The position numbers were made by a program, and so were the translations under genes. Of a stretch of DNA of 64,000 bases, positions 51,928 to 60,150 are shown piece by piece (the stretch's first letter is position 1; each line of letters starts with the position of its first letter). Source of the DNA: Amycolatopsis sp. NBC_01488 (lineage in GTDB: Bacteria > Actinomycetota > Actinomycetes > Mycobacteriales > Pseudonocardiaceae); the NCBI RefSeq assembly GCF_036227105.1, contig NZ_CP109434.1:129001-193000 (forward strand), written 5' to 3'. A model generated the notes under the pieces. It searched no databases. It was given only the letters and a program-made list of their open reading frames with translations, and was not told where the DNA came from.

Positions 51928-52866
51928 CTAGCGTTTCCGCCCGGCCGCCCGGCGCAGTCCGGACTTGAGCTTGCGCCCGACGAAGAGCGCGGGCCACGCC
52001 GCCGCGATGCCGGCCCCGAGCGGGAGGCCGCTCTGCCAGGCCGGCGCGCCGAGCGCCGCCGGCTGGGCCGACGTCTGCGGGTTGTGGTCGGTGATCCCGC
52101 CCCACCGGCTCGGCGGCAGGACGATGATCCGCGCCTTGCCGATGATGTTGTCCACGGGGACCGCGCCGTTCACGCCGCCGCCGCCCTGGAACCGGGAGTC
52201 GTCGGAGTTGTTCCGGTTGTCGCCCATGACCCAGACCGTCCCCGCGGGGACCTTGACCGGCTCGAAGGTCCGTTCCGTCTGGTTGGCCGCGTTTTCCCAG
52301 TAGACGTACGGCTCGTCGAGCCCCTTGCCGTCCACGACGACCCGGCCCTGCGTGTCGCAGCACTGGACGGTCTGGCCGCCGACCGCGATCACGCGCTTGA
52401 CGAAGTCCCGCTCGTCCGGCGGGGCGAACCCGACCAGCGAGCCCAGACCGCGCAGGCCCTGGACGACGATGTTGCTCGACTCCTGCGGCGCGACCTCGTT
52501 GTTGACCCACGCCGGCGGGCCCTTGAACACGACGACGTCGCCCGGCGAGGGCTCGGTGAAGTCGTAGGTGACCCGGTCGACCAGGATCCGGTCGCCGGTG
52601 CACCCGGGGCACCCGTGCAGGGTGGCCTCCATGGACCCCGAGGGGATCATGAAGACCTTCGCGAGGAATGTCTGGATCAGAATCGTGAGCACCAGGGCGA
52701 TCACGAGCAGGATCGGCAGTTCCTTCCAGAACGACCGTTTCTTGGCGGGCTTGGCTCGCCGCCGTCGGGACCCCCCGCGCTCCTCGGAGCGGGACCGCCG
52801 GGGCAGGTCCTCTTCGGAGCGATCGGGGTCATCCTCAGGAGCGTTCTGGGACACGGGTTCGGCCAC
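51928..52866 (-). CDS. lepB: Signal peptidase I
   Basis: A 312-residue type I signal peptidase. A charged cytosolic tail precedes one transmembrane helix (about 48-68); IPSGSME carries the catalytic Ser, DFVKRVIAVGG the catalytic Lys, and GDNRNNSDDSR box E. A second hydrophobic segment near the C-terminus suggests two anchors. Typical position between rplS and rnhB. Confidence 0.95.
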   Translation of the reverse strand: MAEPVSQNAPEDDPDRSEEDLPRRSRSEERGGSRRRRAKPAKKRSFWKELPILLVIALVLTILIQTFLAKVFMIPSGSMEATLHGCPGCTGDRILVDRVTYDFTEPSPGDVVVFKGPPAWVNNEVAPQESSNIVVQGLRGLGSLVGFAPPDERDFVKRVIAVGGQTVQCCDTQGRVVVDGKGLDEPYVYWENAANQTERTFEPVKVPAGTVWVMGDNRNNSDDSRFQGGGGVNGAVPVDNIIGKARIIVLPPSRWGGITDHNPQTSAQPAALGAPAWQSGLPLGAGIAAAWPALFVGRKLKSGLRRAAGRKR

Positions 52867-52897
52867 GTCGTCAGGCTACCGGTAACCGGGTTGTGAC

Positions 52898-53266
52898 TCA
52901 GTTAGCCGAGGCCGTCTCGCGGTTCTCGCGGCGCTCCTTGATCTTGGCCTTCTTGCCGCGCAGGTCGCGCAGGTAGTACAGCTTCGCGCGCCGCACGTCA
53001 CCGCGCTTGTGGACCTCGACCTCGGCCAGGTTCGGCGAGTGCACCGGGAAGGTGCGCTCCACGCCGACGCCGAAGGAGACCTTGCGGACGGTGAAGGTCT
53101 CGCGGATGCCGCCGCCCTGGCGGCGGATCACGACGCCCTGGAAGACCTGGTTGCGCTCGCGGTTGCCCTCGATGACGCGGACGTGCACCTTGAGGGTGTC
53201 GCCCGGGCGGAAGTCCGGGATGTCGGAACGCAGCGACTGCTTGTCCAGCGCGTCCAGGGTGTTCAT
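52898..53266 (-). CDS. rplS: 50S ribosomal protein L19
   Basis: A 122-residue L19, with [19 protein letters not shown] and [15 protein letters not shown] as signatures. ATG 53266 is the conserved start; upstream frame is non-conserved. The 165-nt gap to trmD probably holds the promoter but I see no clear hexamers. Confidence 0.97.
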   Translation of the reverse strand: MNTLDALDKQSLRSDIPDFRPGDTLKVHVRVIEGNRERNQVFQGVVIRRQGGGIRETFTVRKVSFGVGVERTFPVHSPNLAEVEVHKRGDVRRAKLYYLRDLRGKKAKIKERRENRETASAN

Positions 53267-53431
53267 CGGTGGTCCGTCCTCGTCTTCGTATGGCTTGCGT
53301 ACAGATCCCGGGCGCGCAACGGTGCCGCTGCGGGCGACCCGGGGGGCTGATGGCGGGCTCGTGGACGAGGAGGTCCACTCACGCCAACCTGTCAAGTATG
53401 GCAGACCGGGGTTCCGGCGGAAGCACCGGCC

Positions 53432-54178
53432 CTACGCCTGCTCGGGGTCCAAGCCCTCCAGGACCCCGCGATCGTGCTTGTCGAGACTACCTTCCGGCAG
53501 CGCCGCCAGGAGATCGGGGCGGCGGCGGGCGGTCCGCTCCAAGGCCTGGTCACGCCGCCAGCGGTCGATCAGCGCGTGGTTTCCGGACCGCAGGACGTCC
53601 GGCACCGCGAGGTCGCGCCACACCTCCGGGCGGGTGTAGCTGGGCCCTTCGAGCAGGCCGTCGGAGAACGAGTCCTCGGCCGCGGACCGCGCGTTGCCGA
53701 GCACGCCGGGCAGCAGCCGGACGACGGCCTCGACGATGACCAGCACCGCCGCTTCGCCGCCGACCAGCACGTAGTCCCCGATCGACACCTCGTCGACCGG
53801 CATCCGGCGCGCGGCGTCGTCGACGACCCGCTGGTCGATGCCCTCGTACCGGCCGCAGGCGAACACCAGGTGCTTCTCCGCCGCGTAGGCGTGGGCCAGC
53901 TCCTGGGTGAACGGCCTGCCCGCCGGCGTCGGCACGACTAGCCGTGTCTCCGGGCGGCAGACGTCGTCCAGGGCCGGGCCCCAGATCTGCGGCTTCATCA
54001 CCATGCCGGGGCCGCCGCCGTACGGGGCGTCGTCGACCGCGCGGTGCACGTCGTGGGTCCACTCGCGCAGGTCGTGCACGCCGACCTCGATCAGGCCGCG
54101 GTCGATCGCCCGGCCCAGCAGCGCGGCGCGCAGCGGGTCGAGGTACTCGGGGAAGATCGTGACGACGTCGATCCGCAT
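53432..54178 (-). CDS. trmD: tRNA (guanine-N1-)-methyltransferase TrmD
   Basis: A 248-residue SPOUT methyltransferase that makes m1G37 in tRNA to prevent frameshifting. [26 protein letters not shown] and [15 protein letters not shown] (knot) are complete. Next to rimM, from which it is separated by a palindromic element. Confidence 0.97.
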   Translation of the reverse strand: MRIDVVTIFPEYLDPLRAALLGRAIDRGLIEVGVHDLREWTHDVHRAVDDAPYGGGPGMVMKPQIWGPALDDVCRPETRLVVPTPAGRPFTQELAHAYAAEKHLVFACGRYEGIDQRVVDDAARRMPVDEVSIGDYVLVGGEAAVLVIVEAVVRLLPGVLGNARSAAEDSFSDGLLEGPSYTRPEVWRDLAVPDVLRSGNHALIDRWRRDQALERTARRRPDLLAALPEGSLDKHDRGVLEGLDPEQA

Positions 54179-54181
54179 TTC

Positions 54182-54270
54182 AGAACCTTATTCTGGTTAG
54201 GTCGGCGCAACGAACCGAAGCGCGCCTGCCTGCGTGACTCTCGCGCCGACCGATGGCTGAATAAGGTTCT
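54182..54270. repeat. Palindromic element filling the rimM-trmD gap
   Basis: AGAACCTTATTC (54182-54193) pairs exactly with GAATAAGGTTCT (54259-54270), and inside it GGTCGGCGC (54200-54208) pairs with GCGCCGACC (54243-54251). The element starts 4 nt after the trmD ATG region and ends on the rimM stop codon. It is AT-rich at its tips, unlike the surroundings, and looks like a small palindromic insertion or attenuator. Confidence 0.65.
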
Positions 54271-54782
54271 CAGGCGTCCAGGAGCCCTTCCGGCGGGTCG
54301 AGCACGACCCGGCCGCCCGCGACGTCCACCGTGGGGACGATCGCGCGGACGAACGGGACCAGCACCTCTCGGCCCTCGACGTCCAGCTCCAGGAGCTCGC
54401 CGGCGGGCGAGTGGACGACCTCGACGACCTTGCCGACGACCGTCCCGTCCAGCAGCTCGGCGCGCAGGCCCGCCAGCTCGTGGTCGTAGAACTCGTCCGG
54501 GTCGGCGGTCGGCGGCAGCGTGTCGGTGTCGGCGAGCAGGAGGGCGCCCCGCAGCGTCTCGGCGACGTCGCGGGTCAGGACCTCCTCGAAACGCACCAGC
54601 AGCCGCCCGCTGTGTTCGCGGGCGGCTGCGATGGTGAGTTCCCTCTTGCTGCCGTCACGCAGCTTCGTCGTCACGGCCGCGCCGATCCGGAACCGCTCGT
54701 CCGGCGAGTCCGTGCGCACGTCCACCGCGAGTTCCCCGCGGATTCCGTGTGCCTTGGCGATGCGACCGACTACGACGTCCAT
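54270..54782 (-). CDS. rimM: 16S rRNA processing protein RimM
   Basis: A 170-residue two-domain assembly factor for the 30S head, binding S19. VVGRIAKAHGIRGELAVDV and VVHSPAGELLELDVEGREVLVPFVRAIVP-type segments are complete. Its stop codon is embedded in the right arm of a palindromic element. Follows the KH gene by 20 nt. Confidence 0.96.
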   Translation of the reverse strand: MDVVVGRIAKAHGIRGELAVDVRTDSPDERFRIGAAVTTKLRDGSKRELTIAAAREHSGRLLVRFEEVLTRDVAETLRGALLLADTDTLPPTADPDEFYDHELAGLRAELLDGTVVGKVVEVVHSPAGELLELDVEGREVLVPFVRAIVPTVDVAGGRVVLDPPEGLLDA

Positions 54783-54802
54783 GACCGTTTCCGAAACAGG
54801 TT

Positions 54803-55042
54803 TCAGCGGTCGGTGTCGACGACGTCCACGCGGACGCCGCGGCCACCGATGCCACCCATGACGGTGCGCAGGGCGGTCGCCGTGCGACCACCCCGGCCGA
54901 TCACCTTGCCGAGGTCGTCGGGGTGCACGTGCACCTCGAGCGTCCGGCCACGGCGGGTGGTCAGCAGCTCGACCCGGACCTCGTCCGGGTTGTCGACGAT
55001 CCCGCGCACCAGGTGCTCGAGGGAGTCAGCCAGAAAGCTCAC
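54803..55042 (-). CDS. KH-domain RNA-binding protein (KhpA/YlqC type)
   Basis: A 79-residue KH protein: [21 protein letters not shown] carries the GxxG loop (GRGG). It binds structured RNA and lies between rpsP and rimM as in most Gram-positive bacteria. Its start overlaps the rpsP stop by four bases (ATGA). Confidence 0.95.
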   Translation of the reverse strand: MSFLADSLEHLVRGIVDNPDEVRVELLTTRRGRTLEVHVHPDDLGKVIGRGGRTATALRTVMGGIGGRGVRVDVVDTDR

Positions 55043-55482
55043 TCGGCCTTCTCACCCTCGGCGGCTTCGGCCTTCTCGGCCTCGGCCTTCTTGGGGGCGG
55101 ACTTCTTCTTCGGCGTGGTGGCCTCGGTGGAGGGCTCCTCGCCGGCGGCGGCCAGCGCCGCGTTGAACAGGTCCTGCTTGGACGGCTTCGGCTCGGCCAC
55201 CTTCAGGGTGCCCTCGGCGCCCGGCAGGCCCTTGAACTTCTGCCAGTCACCGGTGATCTCCAGCAGGCGCTGGACCGGCTCGGTCGGCTGCGCGCCGACT
55301 CCCAGCCAGTACTGGGCGCGCTCGGAGACGACCTCGATCAGGCTCGGCTCTTCCTTCGGGTGGTACTTGCCGATCGTCTCGATGGCCTTGCCGTCCCGGC
55401 GGGTGCGCGCGTCGGCGACGATGATGCGGTAGTACGGCGCACGGATCTTGCCGAGGCGCTGCAGCTTGATCTTGACGGCCAC
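55039..55482 (-). CDS. rpsP: 30S ribosomal protein S16
   Basis: A 147-residue S16: [28 protein letters not shown] is diagnostic. The last 60 residues are an Ala/Glu/Lys-rich extension found in actinobacteria. First gene of the rpsP-KH-rimM-trmD group. The 159-nt gap to the CPBP gene contains its promoter region but no clear hexamers. Confidence 0.97.
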   Translation of the reverse strand: MAVKIKLQRLGKIRAPYYRIIVADARTRRDGKAIETIGKYHPKEEPSLIEVVSERAQYWLGVGAQPTEPVQRLLEITGDWQKFKGLPGAEGTLKVAEPKPSKQDLFNAALAAAGEEPSTEATTPKKKSAPKKAEAEKAEAAEGEKAE

Positions 55483-55641
55483 GGGTGTGGGTTCTCCTCG
55501 AATCTCTCTGGTGCTGGGCTGGGCGCACGCGGGCCGAGTGGGGACACGGTCGCGGGCACCCGAAGGTCAGGAGCTTTCGCACGGTGAGAGGGTCCGGCGG
55601 AAGCAGGCAGTGACCCATTCTGCCAGACGGGCCCCGCGCAC

Positions 55642-56445
55642 TCAGAAAGAGGCCACCCCGAGCGCGCCGAGCAGGATCGTCAGCGCCGGGAGGAAGTTGT
55701 TCACCTGGTGCGCGACGATGCTGGCGGGCAGCCGCCCGGTGACCAGCCGGGCCAGGCCGATCGGCACCGCGATGACCAGCAGCAACGTCGTGCGCAGCGG
55801 CTCGAGGTGGCTGGCCGCGAACACCGCCGTCGACAGCAGGAACGCCGCGACCCGGCCCCAGCGTTCGCTCCGCCACTGCAGTTGCTCGGCGGCGCCCCAG
55901 AGCAGACCGCGGTAGATGATCTCCTCGCAGATCGGGCCGAGCAGCCACAGGTAGACGAACATCACGATCGCCGCCGAGATCGACATCTTCCGGTCCTCGA
56001 CCAGCGCGCTGATCGCGGATGTCGCGTTGGCGTTGCCGACCAGCCGCGTCCAGAGGTAGGCGCCGATGGTCGTGAAGACGAGCCCGACGCAGCCGAAGCG
56101 GAACCCGGTGCGAACGTCGGCCCATCGCCACTCCAGCCGCAGGTCGGCGACGGGGCCGTTGCCGCGCAGGTAGGTGATCAGCACCGCAACGGCGGCCGCG
56201 ATCATCGTCGGCAGCATCGTGCCGAGCAGCACCACCCGGATCGGCAGCGGGCCGGGCCCGGTGTCGCCGACCAGCACGGACACGAACGCCGCCGACGCCA
56301 GCAGCACGGCCTCGACGAGCAGGAAGGCCCCGAAGCCCCAGCGGTGCCGCCGCGCGGGCGGCAGGAACGCGGTCGCGGCGGGCTCCTCGGGCTCGGGGAA
56401 CGGCGTGGCGTCGGGAGCCGGGTCCCGGGGCTGGGAAGTGGTCAC
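55642..56445 (-). CDS. CPBP-family intramembrane metalloprotease (first copy)
   Basis: A 267-residue protein with an acidic cytosolic tail and about eight helices. Family motifs are CEEIIYRGLLWG (Glu-Glu-x-x-x-Arg) and FAASHLE with later HQVNNF, which form the glutamate-histidine active site. These proteases are related to Rce1 and often process or protect peptides. A second member follows at 56549. Confidence 0.9.
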   Translation of the reverse strand: MTTSQPRDPAPDATPFPEPEEPAATAFLPPARRHRWGFGAFLLVEAVLLASAAFVSVLVGDTGPGPLPIRVVLLGTMLPTMIAAAVAVLITYLRGNGPVADLRLEWRWADVRTGFRFGCVGLVFTTIGAYLWTRLVGNANATSAISALVEDRKMSISAAIVMFVYLWLLGPICEEIIYRGLLWGAAEQLQWRSERWGRVAAFLLSTAVFAASHLEPLRTTLLLVIAVPIGLARLVTGRLPASIVAHQVNNFLPALTILLGALGVASF

Positions 56446-56548
56446 GCGTTGCCCTCCGCGATCGGTCGGCTCCTGGCCTCGAGCCTAGCCGCCGGAGGGT
56501 GATCGCACAGTATCCGTCCGACTACTGTCCATCGATCTTCGCAGGCGC

Positions 56549-57274
56549 TCAGTGCGCGACGAACAGCAGGACCGCCGGCGGCAGGTTGTTGGCCGCGTGC
56601 GCGATCACCCCGGCGCTCACCCGGCCGGAGAGGTGCCGGGCCAGCCCGATCGCGATGCCCTGGCCGAAGAGGGCGATCGTGCGGGTCGGCTCGCCGTGCA
56701 GCTGGGCGAACACCAGCGAGGTGAGCACGAGCACCACCCACGGCGGGACCCGGTGGAACGACAGCGCGTTCCACAGCGTGCCGCGGACCAGCAGCTCCTC
56801 CGTGATCGGCGCGCCGGCGATGACGATCACCGCGGCGAGCACGAGCCAGACGGTGTCGCCGTCGAAGGTGTCGGCGAGGTCGCTCAGCGGGCTGTCGGAG
56901 ACGTCGTCGGCGCCGTAGACGGCGATCAGCACCAGGTTGAGCCCGTAGCCGACGACCAGCGCGAGCGCCCCGCAGGCGAGGCCGATCCGGACGTCGCGCC
57001 AGGTCGGCTTGAGCCCGAAGTCCGCGCGCAGGCCCTCGCCCCAGAGCCACGAGCCGGCGGCCGGGCCGAGGCCGAGCAGCAGGTTGGGCACGAACGCCAG
57101 GAGCAGCAGCGGGCCGATGTCGTGCAGCTCGAGGGGGTCGAACTCGCCGACGTTGCGGTTGACCGCCGCGGCGATGATCAGGTTGATGAGGTAGTAGCCG
57201 GCGATCCCCGCGAAGAACGCGACGAAACACCAGTGCGCCTTCAGCACGCGCCGTGCGCCGTCGTCGTCCGTCAC
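56549..57274 (-). CDS. CPBP-family intramembrane metalloprotease (second copy)
   Basis: A 241-residue paralogue of the preceding gene: TEELLVRGTLWNAL supplies the Glu-Glu-Arg motif, VFAQLHGE the first His and AHAANNLPP the second. GTG 57274 is taken because upstream residues are not conserved. Tandem duplication of CPBP genes is inferred from similar motif order, though overall identity looks modest. Confidence 0.88.
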   Translation of the reverse strand: MTDDDGARRVLKAHWCFVAFFAGIAGYYLINLIIAAAVNRNVGEFDPLELHDIGPLLLLAFVPNLLLGLGPAAGSWLWGEGLRADFGLKPTWRDVRIGLACGALALVVGYGLNLVLIAVYGADDVSDSPLSDLADTFDGDTVWLVLAAVIVIAGAPITEELLVRGTLWNALSFHRVPPWVVLVLTSLVFAQLHGEPTRTIALFGQGIAIGLARHLSGRVSAGVIAHAANNLPPAVLLFVAH

Positions 57275-57320
57275 GCGCCCCACGCTAAAGTGCCGTCCCC
57301 GCAAGGAAATCGGCGGGGGT

Positions 57321-58397
57321 CTAGGCGTAGACGACGCCGCCCAGCACGACGTGCGAAGGATGCCGGAGGACACCCAGGTCCTCGCGCGGGTCGCTCGCGT
57401 AGACGAGCAGGTCGGCGGGTGCGCCGTCGGCGATGCCCGGGTGGCCGAGCCAGTCGCGGGCGGCCCAGGACGCGCTCGCCAGCGCCGCCTCGCGGGTCAT
57501 GCCCGCGCGGTGCAGCGCTTCGATCTCGTCGACGAGCCGGCCGTGCTCGACCAGGCCGCCCGCGTCGCTGCCCGCGAAGACGCGTACGCCCGCTTCGACG
57601 GCCGTTGCGACCATCTCGCCGACGCCGGCGTGCAGGGCCCGCATGTGCGCCGCGTACGCCGGGTACTTGCCCGCCTTGTCGGCGATGCCCGGAAAGTTCT
57701 CGATGTTGATCAGGGTCGGCACCAGCGCGACGTCGGTGCGCGCCAGCTCCGCGAGCTGGTCCGCGCGCAAGCCCGTGCCGTGTTCGAGGCAGTCGATGCC
57801 CGACGCGATCAGCCCGGGTAGCGCCGCCTCGCCGAACACGTGCGCGGTGACGCGGGCGCCGTGGTCGTGCGCGACCTTGACGGCTTCGGCCAGGACGTCG
57901 TCCGGCCAGAGCGGCGCGAGGTCGCCGACGCCGCGGTCGATCCAGTCGCCGACCAGCTTGACCCAGCCGTCGCCGTCCCGCGCCTGCCCGGCCACCGCGG
58001 CCGGCAGCTGGGACGGGTCGTCCAGCTCGATGCCGAGGCCGGGGACGTAGCGCTTGGCCAGTGCGAGGTGCCGGCCGGCGCGGATGATCGTCGGCAGGTC
58101 GGCGCGCTCCTGCAGCGGCCGGACGTCGATCGGCAGGCCGCAGTCGCGGATCAGCAACGTACCCGCGGCGCGGTCGGCGATGGCCTGCTCGGTGGCTTCC
58201 TCCAGGGTCACCGGCCCGCCGATGCCGATGCCGGGGTGGCAGTGCGCGTCGACCAGCCCCGGCACCAGGAAGACGTCCCGGCCCAGCATCTCGGCGTCCG
58301 ACACCGGCTCGAACGAGATCCGGCCGTCGGTGATCCAGAGGTCCCGGGACTCCCCGCCGGGCAGGACCACTCCGGCGGCGTGCAGCGCGCGGCTCAA
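57321..58397 (-). CDS. Amidohydrolase
   Basis: A 358-residue member of the metal-dependent amidohydrolase superfamily. Zinc or iron ligands are visible as VDAHCHPG (HxH), a Lys in WVKLVGDW, TAHVFGEAA and the Asp in FAGSDAGG. The short N- and C-terminal beta-sandwich is present. The start is a TTG at 58397 that shares four bases with the ffh stop (TTGA). The substrate is unknown; the gene is coupled to ffh but probably unrelated to secretion. Confidence 0.85.
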   Translation of the reverse strand: MSRALHAAGVVLPGGESRDLWITDGRISFEPVSDAEMLGRDVFLVPGLVDAHCHPGIGIGGPVTLEEATEQAIADRAAGTLLIRDCGLPIDVRPLQERADLPTIIRAGRHLALAKRYVPGLGIELDDPSQLPAAVAGQARDGDGWVKLVGDWIDRGVGDLAPLWPDDVLAEAVKVAHDHGARVTAHVFGEAALPGLIASGIDCLEHGTGLRADQLAELARTDVALVPTLINIENFPGIADKAGKYPAYAAHMRALHAGVGEMVATAVEAGVRVFAGSDAGGLVEHGRLVDEIEALHRAGMTREAALASASWAARDWLGHPGIADGAPADLLVYASDPREDLGVLRHPSHVVLGGVVYA

Positions 58398-59932
58398 TTG
58401 TCCTTGGGGTTCTTCGGCAGCTTGAACTTCGTCGGGTCGAAGCCCGGGACGTCGTTCATGCCGCCCAGCTGCGACAGGTCGGGCAGCCCGCCCGGCATCT
58501 TGCCGCCCGGGGGCAGCATCGGCATGCCGCCGGGGAAGCCACCGCGGACCTTGGGCTGCGTCGGGCCGCGGCCTTTCTTGCCCTTCTTGCCCTTGCGCGA
58601 CTTGGAGCCGCCGCCCCCGCCGCCGAAGCCGAACCGGCCGGCCATCTGGGCCATCATCTTGCGGGCCTCGAAGAACCGGTTGACCAGGTCGTTGACCTCG
58701 CGGACGGTGACGCCGGAGCCGTTGGCGATGCGCAGCCGGCGCGACCCGTTGATCATCTTCGGGTCGTCGCGCTCGGCCGGGGTCATGCCGCGGATGATCG
58801 CCTGCAGCTTGTCCAGGTGCTTGTCGTCGACCTGGGCCAGCTGGTCCTTCATCTGGCCGGCCCCCGGGAGCATGCCGAGCAGGTTGCCGATCGGGCCCAT
58901 CTTGCGGACGGCGAGCATCTGCTCGAGGAAGTCCTCCAGCGTCAGCTGCCCGCTGGACAGCTTCGCGGCGGCCTTCTCGGCCTGGTCCTGGTCGAAGGCC
59001 TGCTCGGCCTGCTCGATCAGGGTCAGCACGTCACCCATGCCGAGGATGCGCGAAGCCATCCGGTCCGGGTGGAAGGTGTCGAAGTCCTCGAGCTTCTCGC
59101 CGTTGGAGGCGAAGAGGATCGGCTGGCCGGTGATCTCGCGGACGCTCAGCGCGGCACCACCGCGGGCGTCGCCGTCGAGCTTGGTCAGCACGACGCCGCT
59201 GAAGCCGACGCCGTCCTGGAACGCCTGGGCCGTGGTCACGGCGTCCTGGCCGATCATCGCGTCGACGACGAACAGCGTCTCGTCCGGCTGGACGGCGTCG
59301 CGGATGTCCGCGGCCTGCTTCATCAGCTCTTCGTCGACACCCAGGCGGCCCGCGGTGTCGACCACGACGACGTCGTGCTGCGCGTGCTTCGCCTCGGCGA
59401 TGGCGCGGCGGGCGACGTCGACCGGGTCGCCGACGCCGTTGCCGGGCTCGGGGGCGAAGGTGACGACGCCCGCGCGCTCGCCGACGACCTGCAGCTGCGT
59501 GACGGCGTTCGGGCGCTGGAGGTCGCAGGCGACCAGCATCGGCGCGTGGCCCTGCTTCTTCAGCCACAGCGCGAGCTTGCCGGCGAGCGTGGTCTTGCCG
59601 GCACCTTGCAGGCCGGCCAGCATGATCACGGTCGGCGGGTTCTTGGCCAGGTTCAGCCGGCGCGTCTCGCCGCCGAGGATGCCGACGAGCTCCTCGTTGA
59701 CGATCTTGATGACCTGCTGCGCGGGGTTGAGCGCCTGGGAGACTTCGGCGCCCTTCGCCCGCTCCTTGATCCGCGCGATGAAGGCCTTGACCACGCCGAG
59801 GGCGACGTCGGCCTCCAGCAGCGCGATCCGGATCTCGCGCGCGGTGGCGTCGATGTCGGCGTCGGACAGCTTCCCCTTGCGCGTGAGCGTCTGCAGGGCG
59901 GCGGTGAGCCGATCGGACAGGGTGTCGAACAC
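58394..59932 (-). CDS. ffh: Signal recognition particle protein Ffh
   Basis: A 512-residue SRP GTPase. The G domain has GLQGAGKTTLAGKLA, DTAGRL and TKLDGDARGG; the M domain follows, with a long Gly/Pro/Met-rich C-terminal tail. GTG 59932 (VFDTLSDRLTAAL) is the conserved start; upstream frame is not conserved. Its promoter shares the region with the divergent ABC exporter. Confidence 0.97.
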   Translation of the reverse strand: MFDTLSDRLTAALQTLTRKGKLSDADIDATAREIRIALLEADVALGVVKAFIARIKERAKGAEVSQALNPAQQVIKIVNEELVGILGGETRRLNLAKNPPTVIMLAGLQGAGKTTLAGKLALWLKKQGHAPMLVACDLQRPNAVTQLQVVGERAGVVTFAPEPGNGVGDPVDVARRAIAEAKHAQHDVVVVDTAGRLGVDEELMKQAADIRDAVQPDETLFVVDAMIGQDAVTTAQAFQDGVGFSGVVLTKLDGDARGGAALSVREITGQPILFASNGEKLEDFDTFHPDRMASRILGMGDVLTLIEQAEQAFDQDQAEKAAAKLSSGQLTLEDFLEQMLAVRKMGPIGNLLGMLPGAGQMKDQLAQVDDKHLDKLQAIIRGMTPAERDDPKMINGSRRLRIANGSGVTVREVNDLVNRFFEARKMMAQMAGRFGFGGGGGGSKSRKGKKGKKGRGPTQPKVRGGFPGGMPMLPPGGKMPGGLPDLSQLGGMNDVPGFDPTKFKLPKNPKDN

Positions 59933-60046
59933 GGGTGTGCACGCTCCAGCTGGGTCGAGAGTGGCGCGCCGGACGAGGCCGGCCCCTCCGAGGGTAGTCG
60001 CTCCGTCTGCCCGCCCTCGCGGGTACGCGAAAGTCGCGCGCGCGAT

Positions 60047-60066
60047 TAGTACACAGAGGTGTACTA
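60047..60066 (+). promoter_or_regulatory. MarR-type operator upstream of the ABC exporter
   Basis: TAGTACAC-N4-GTGTACTA is a perfect 8-bp dyad, flanked on both sides by CGCGCGCG runs. It lies 85 nt before the exporter start, and the operon's second gene encodes a MarR regulator. Autoregulation through this site is the likely reading. Confidence 0.65.
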
Positions 60067-60150
60067 CTACGCGCGCGAAATCAAGTAAAAATGGCTTTAC
60101 TCCCGCGAAATTCACTGGCCGACCTCGCCGAGATCGGTAAACATGCGTGT

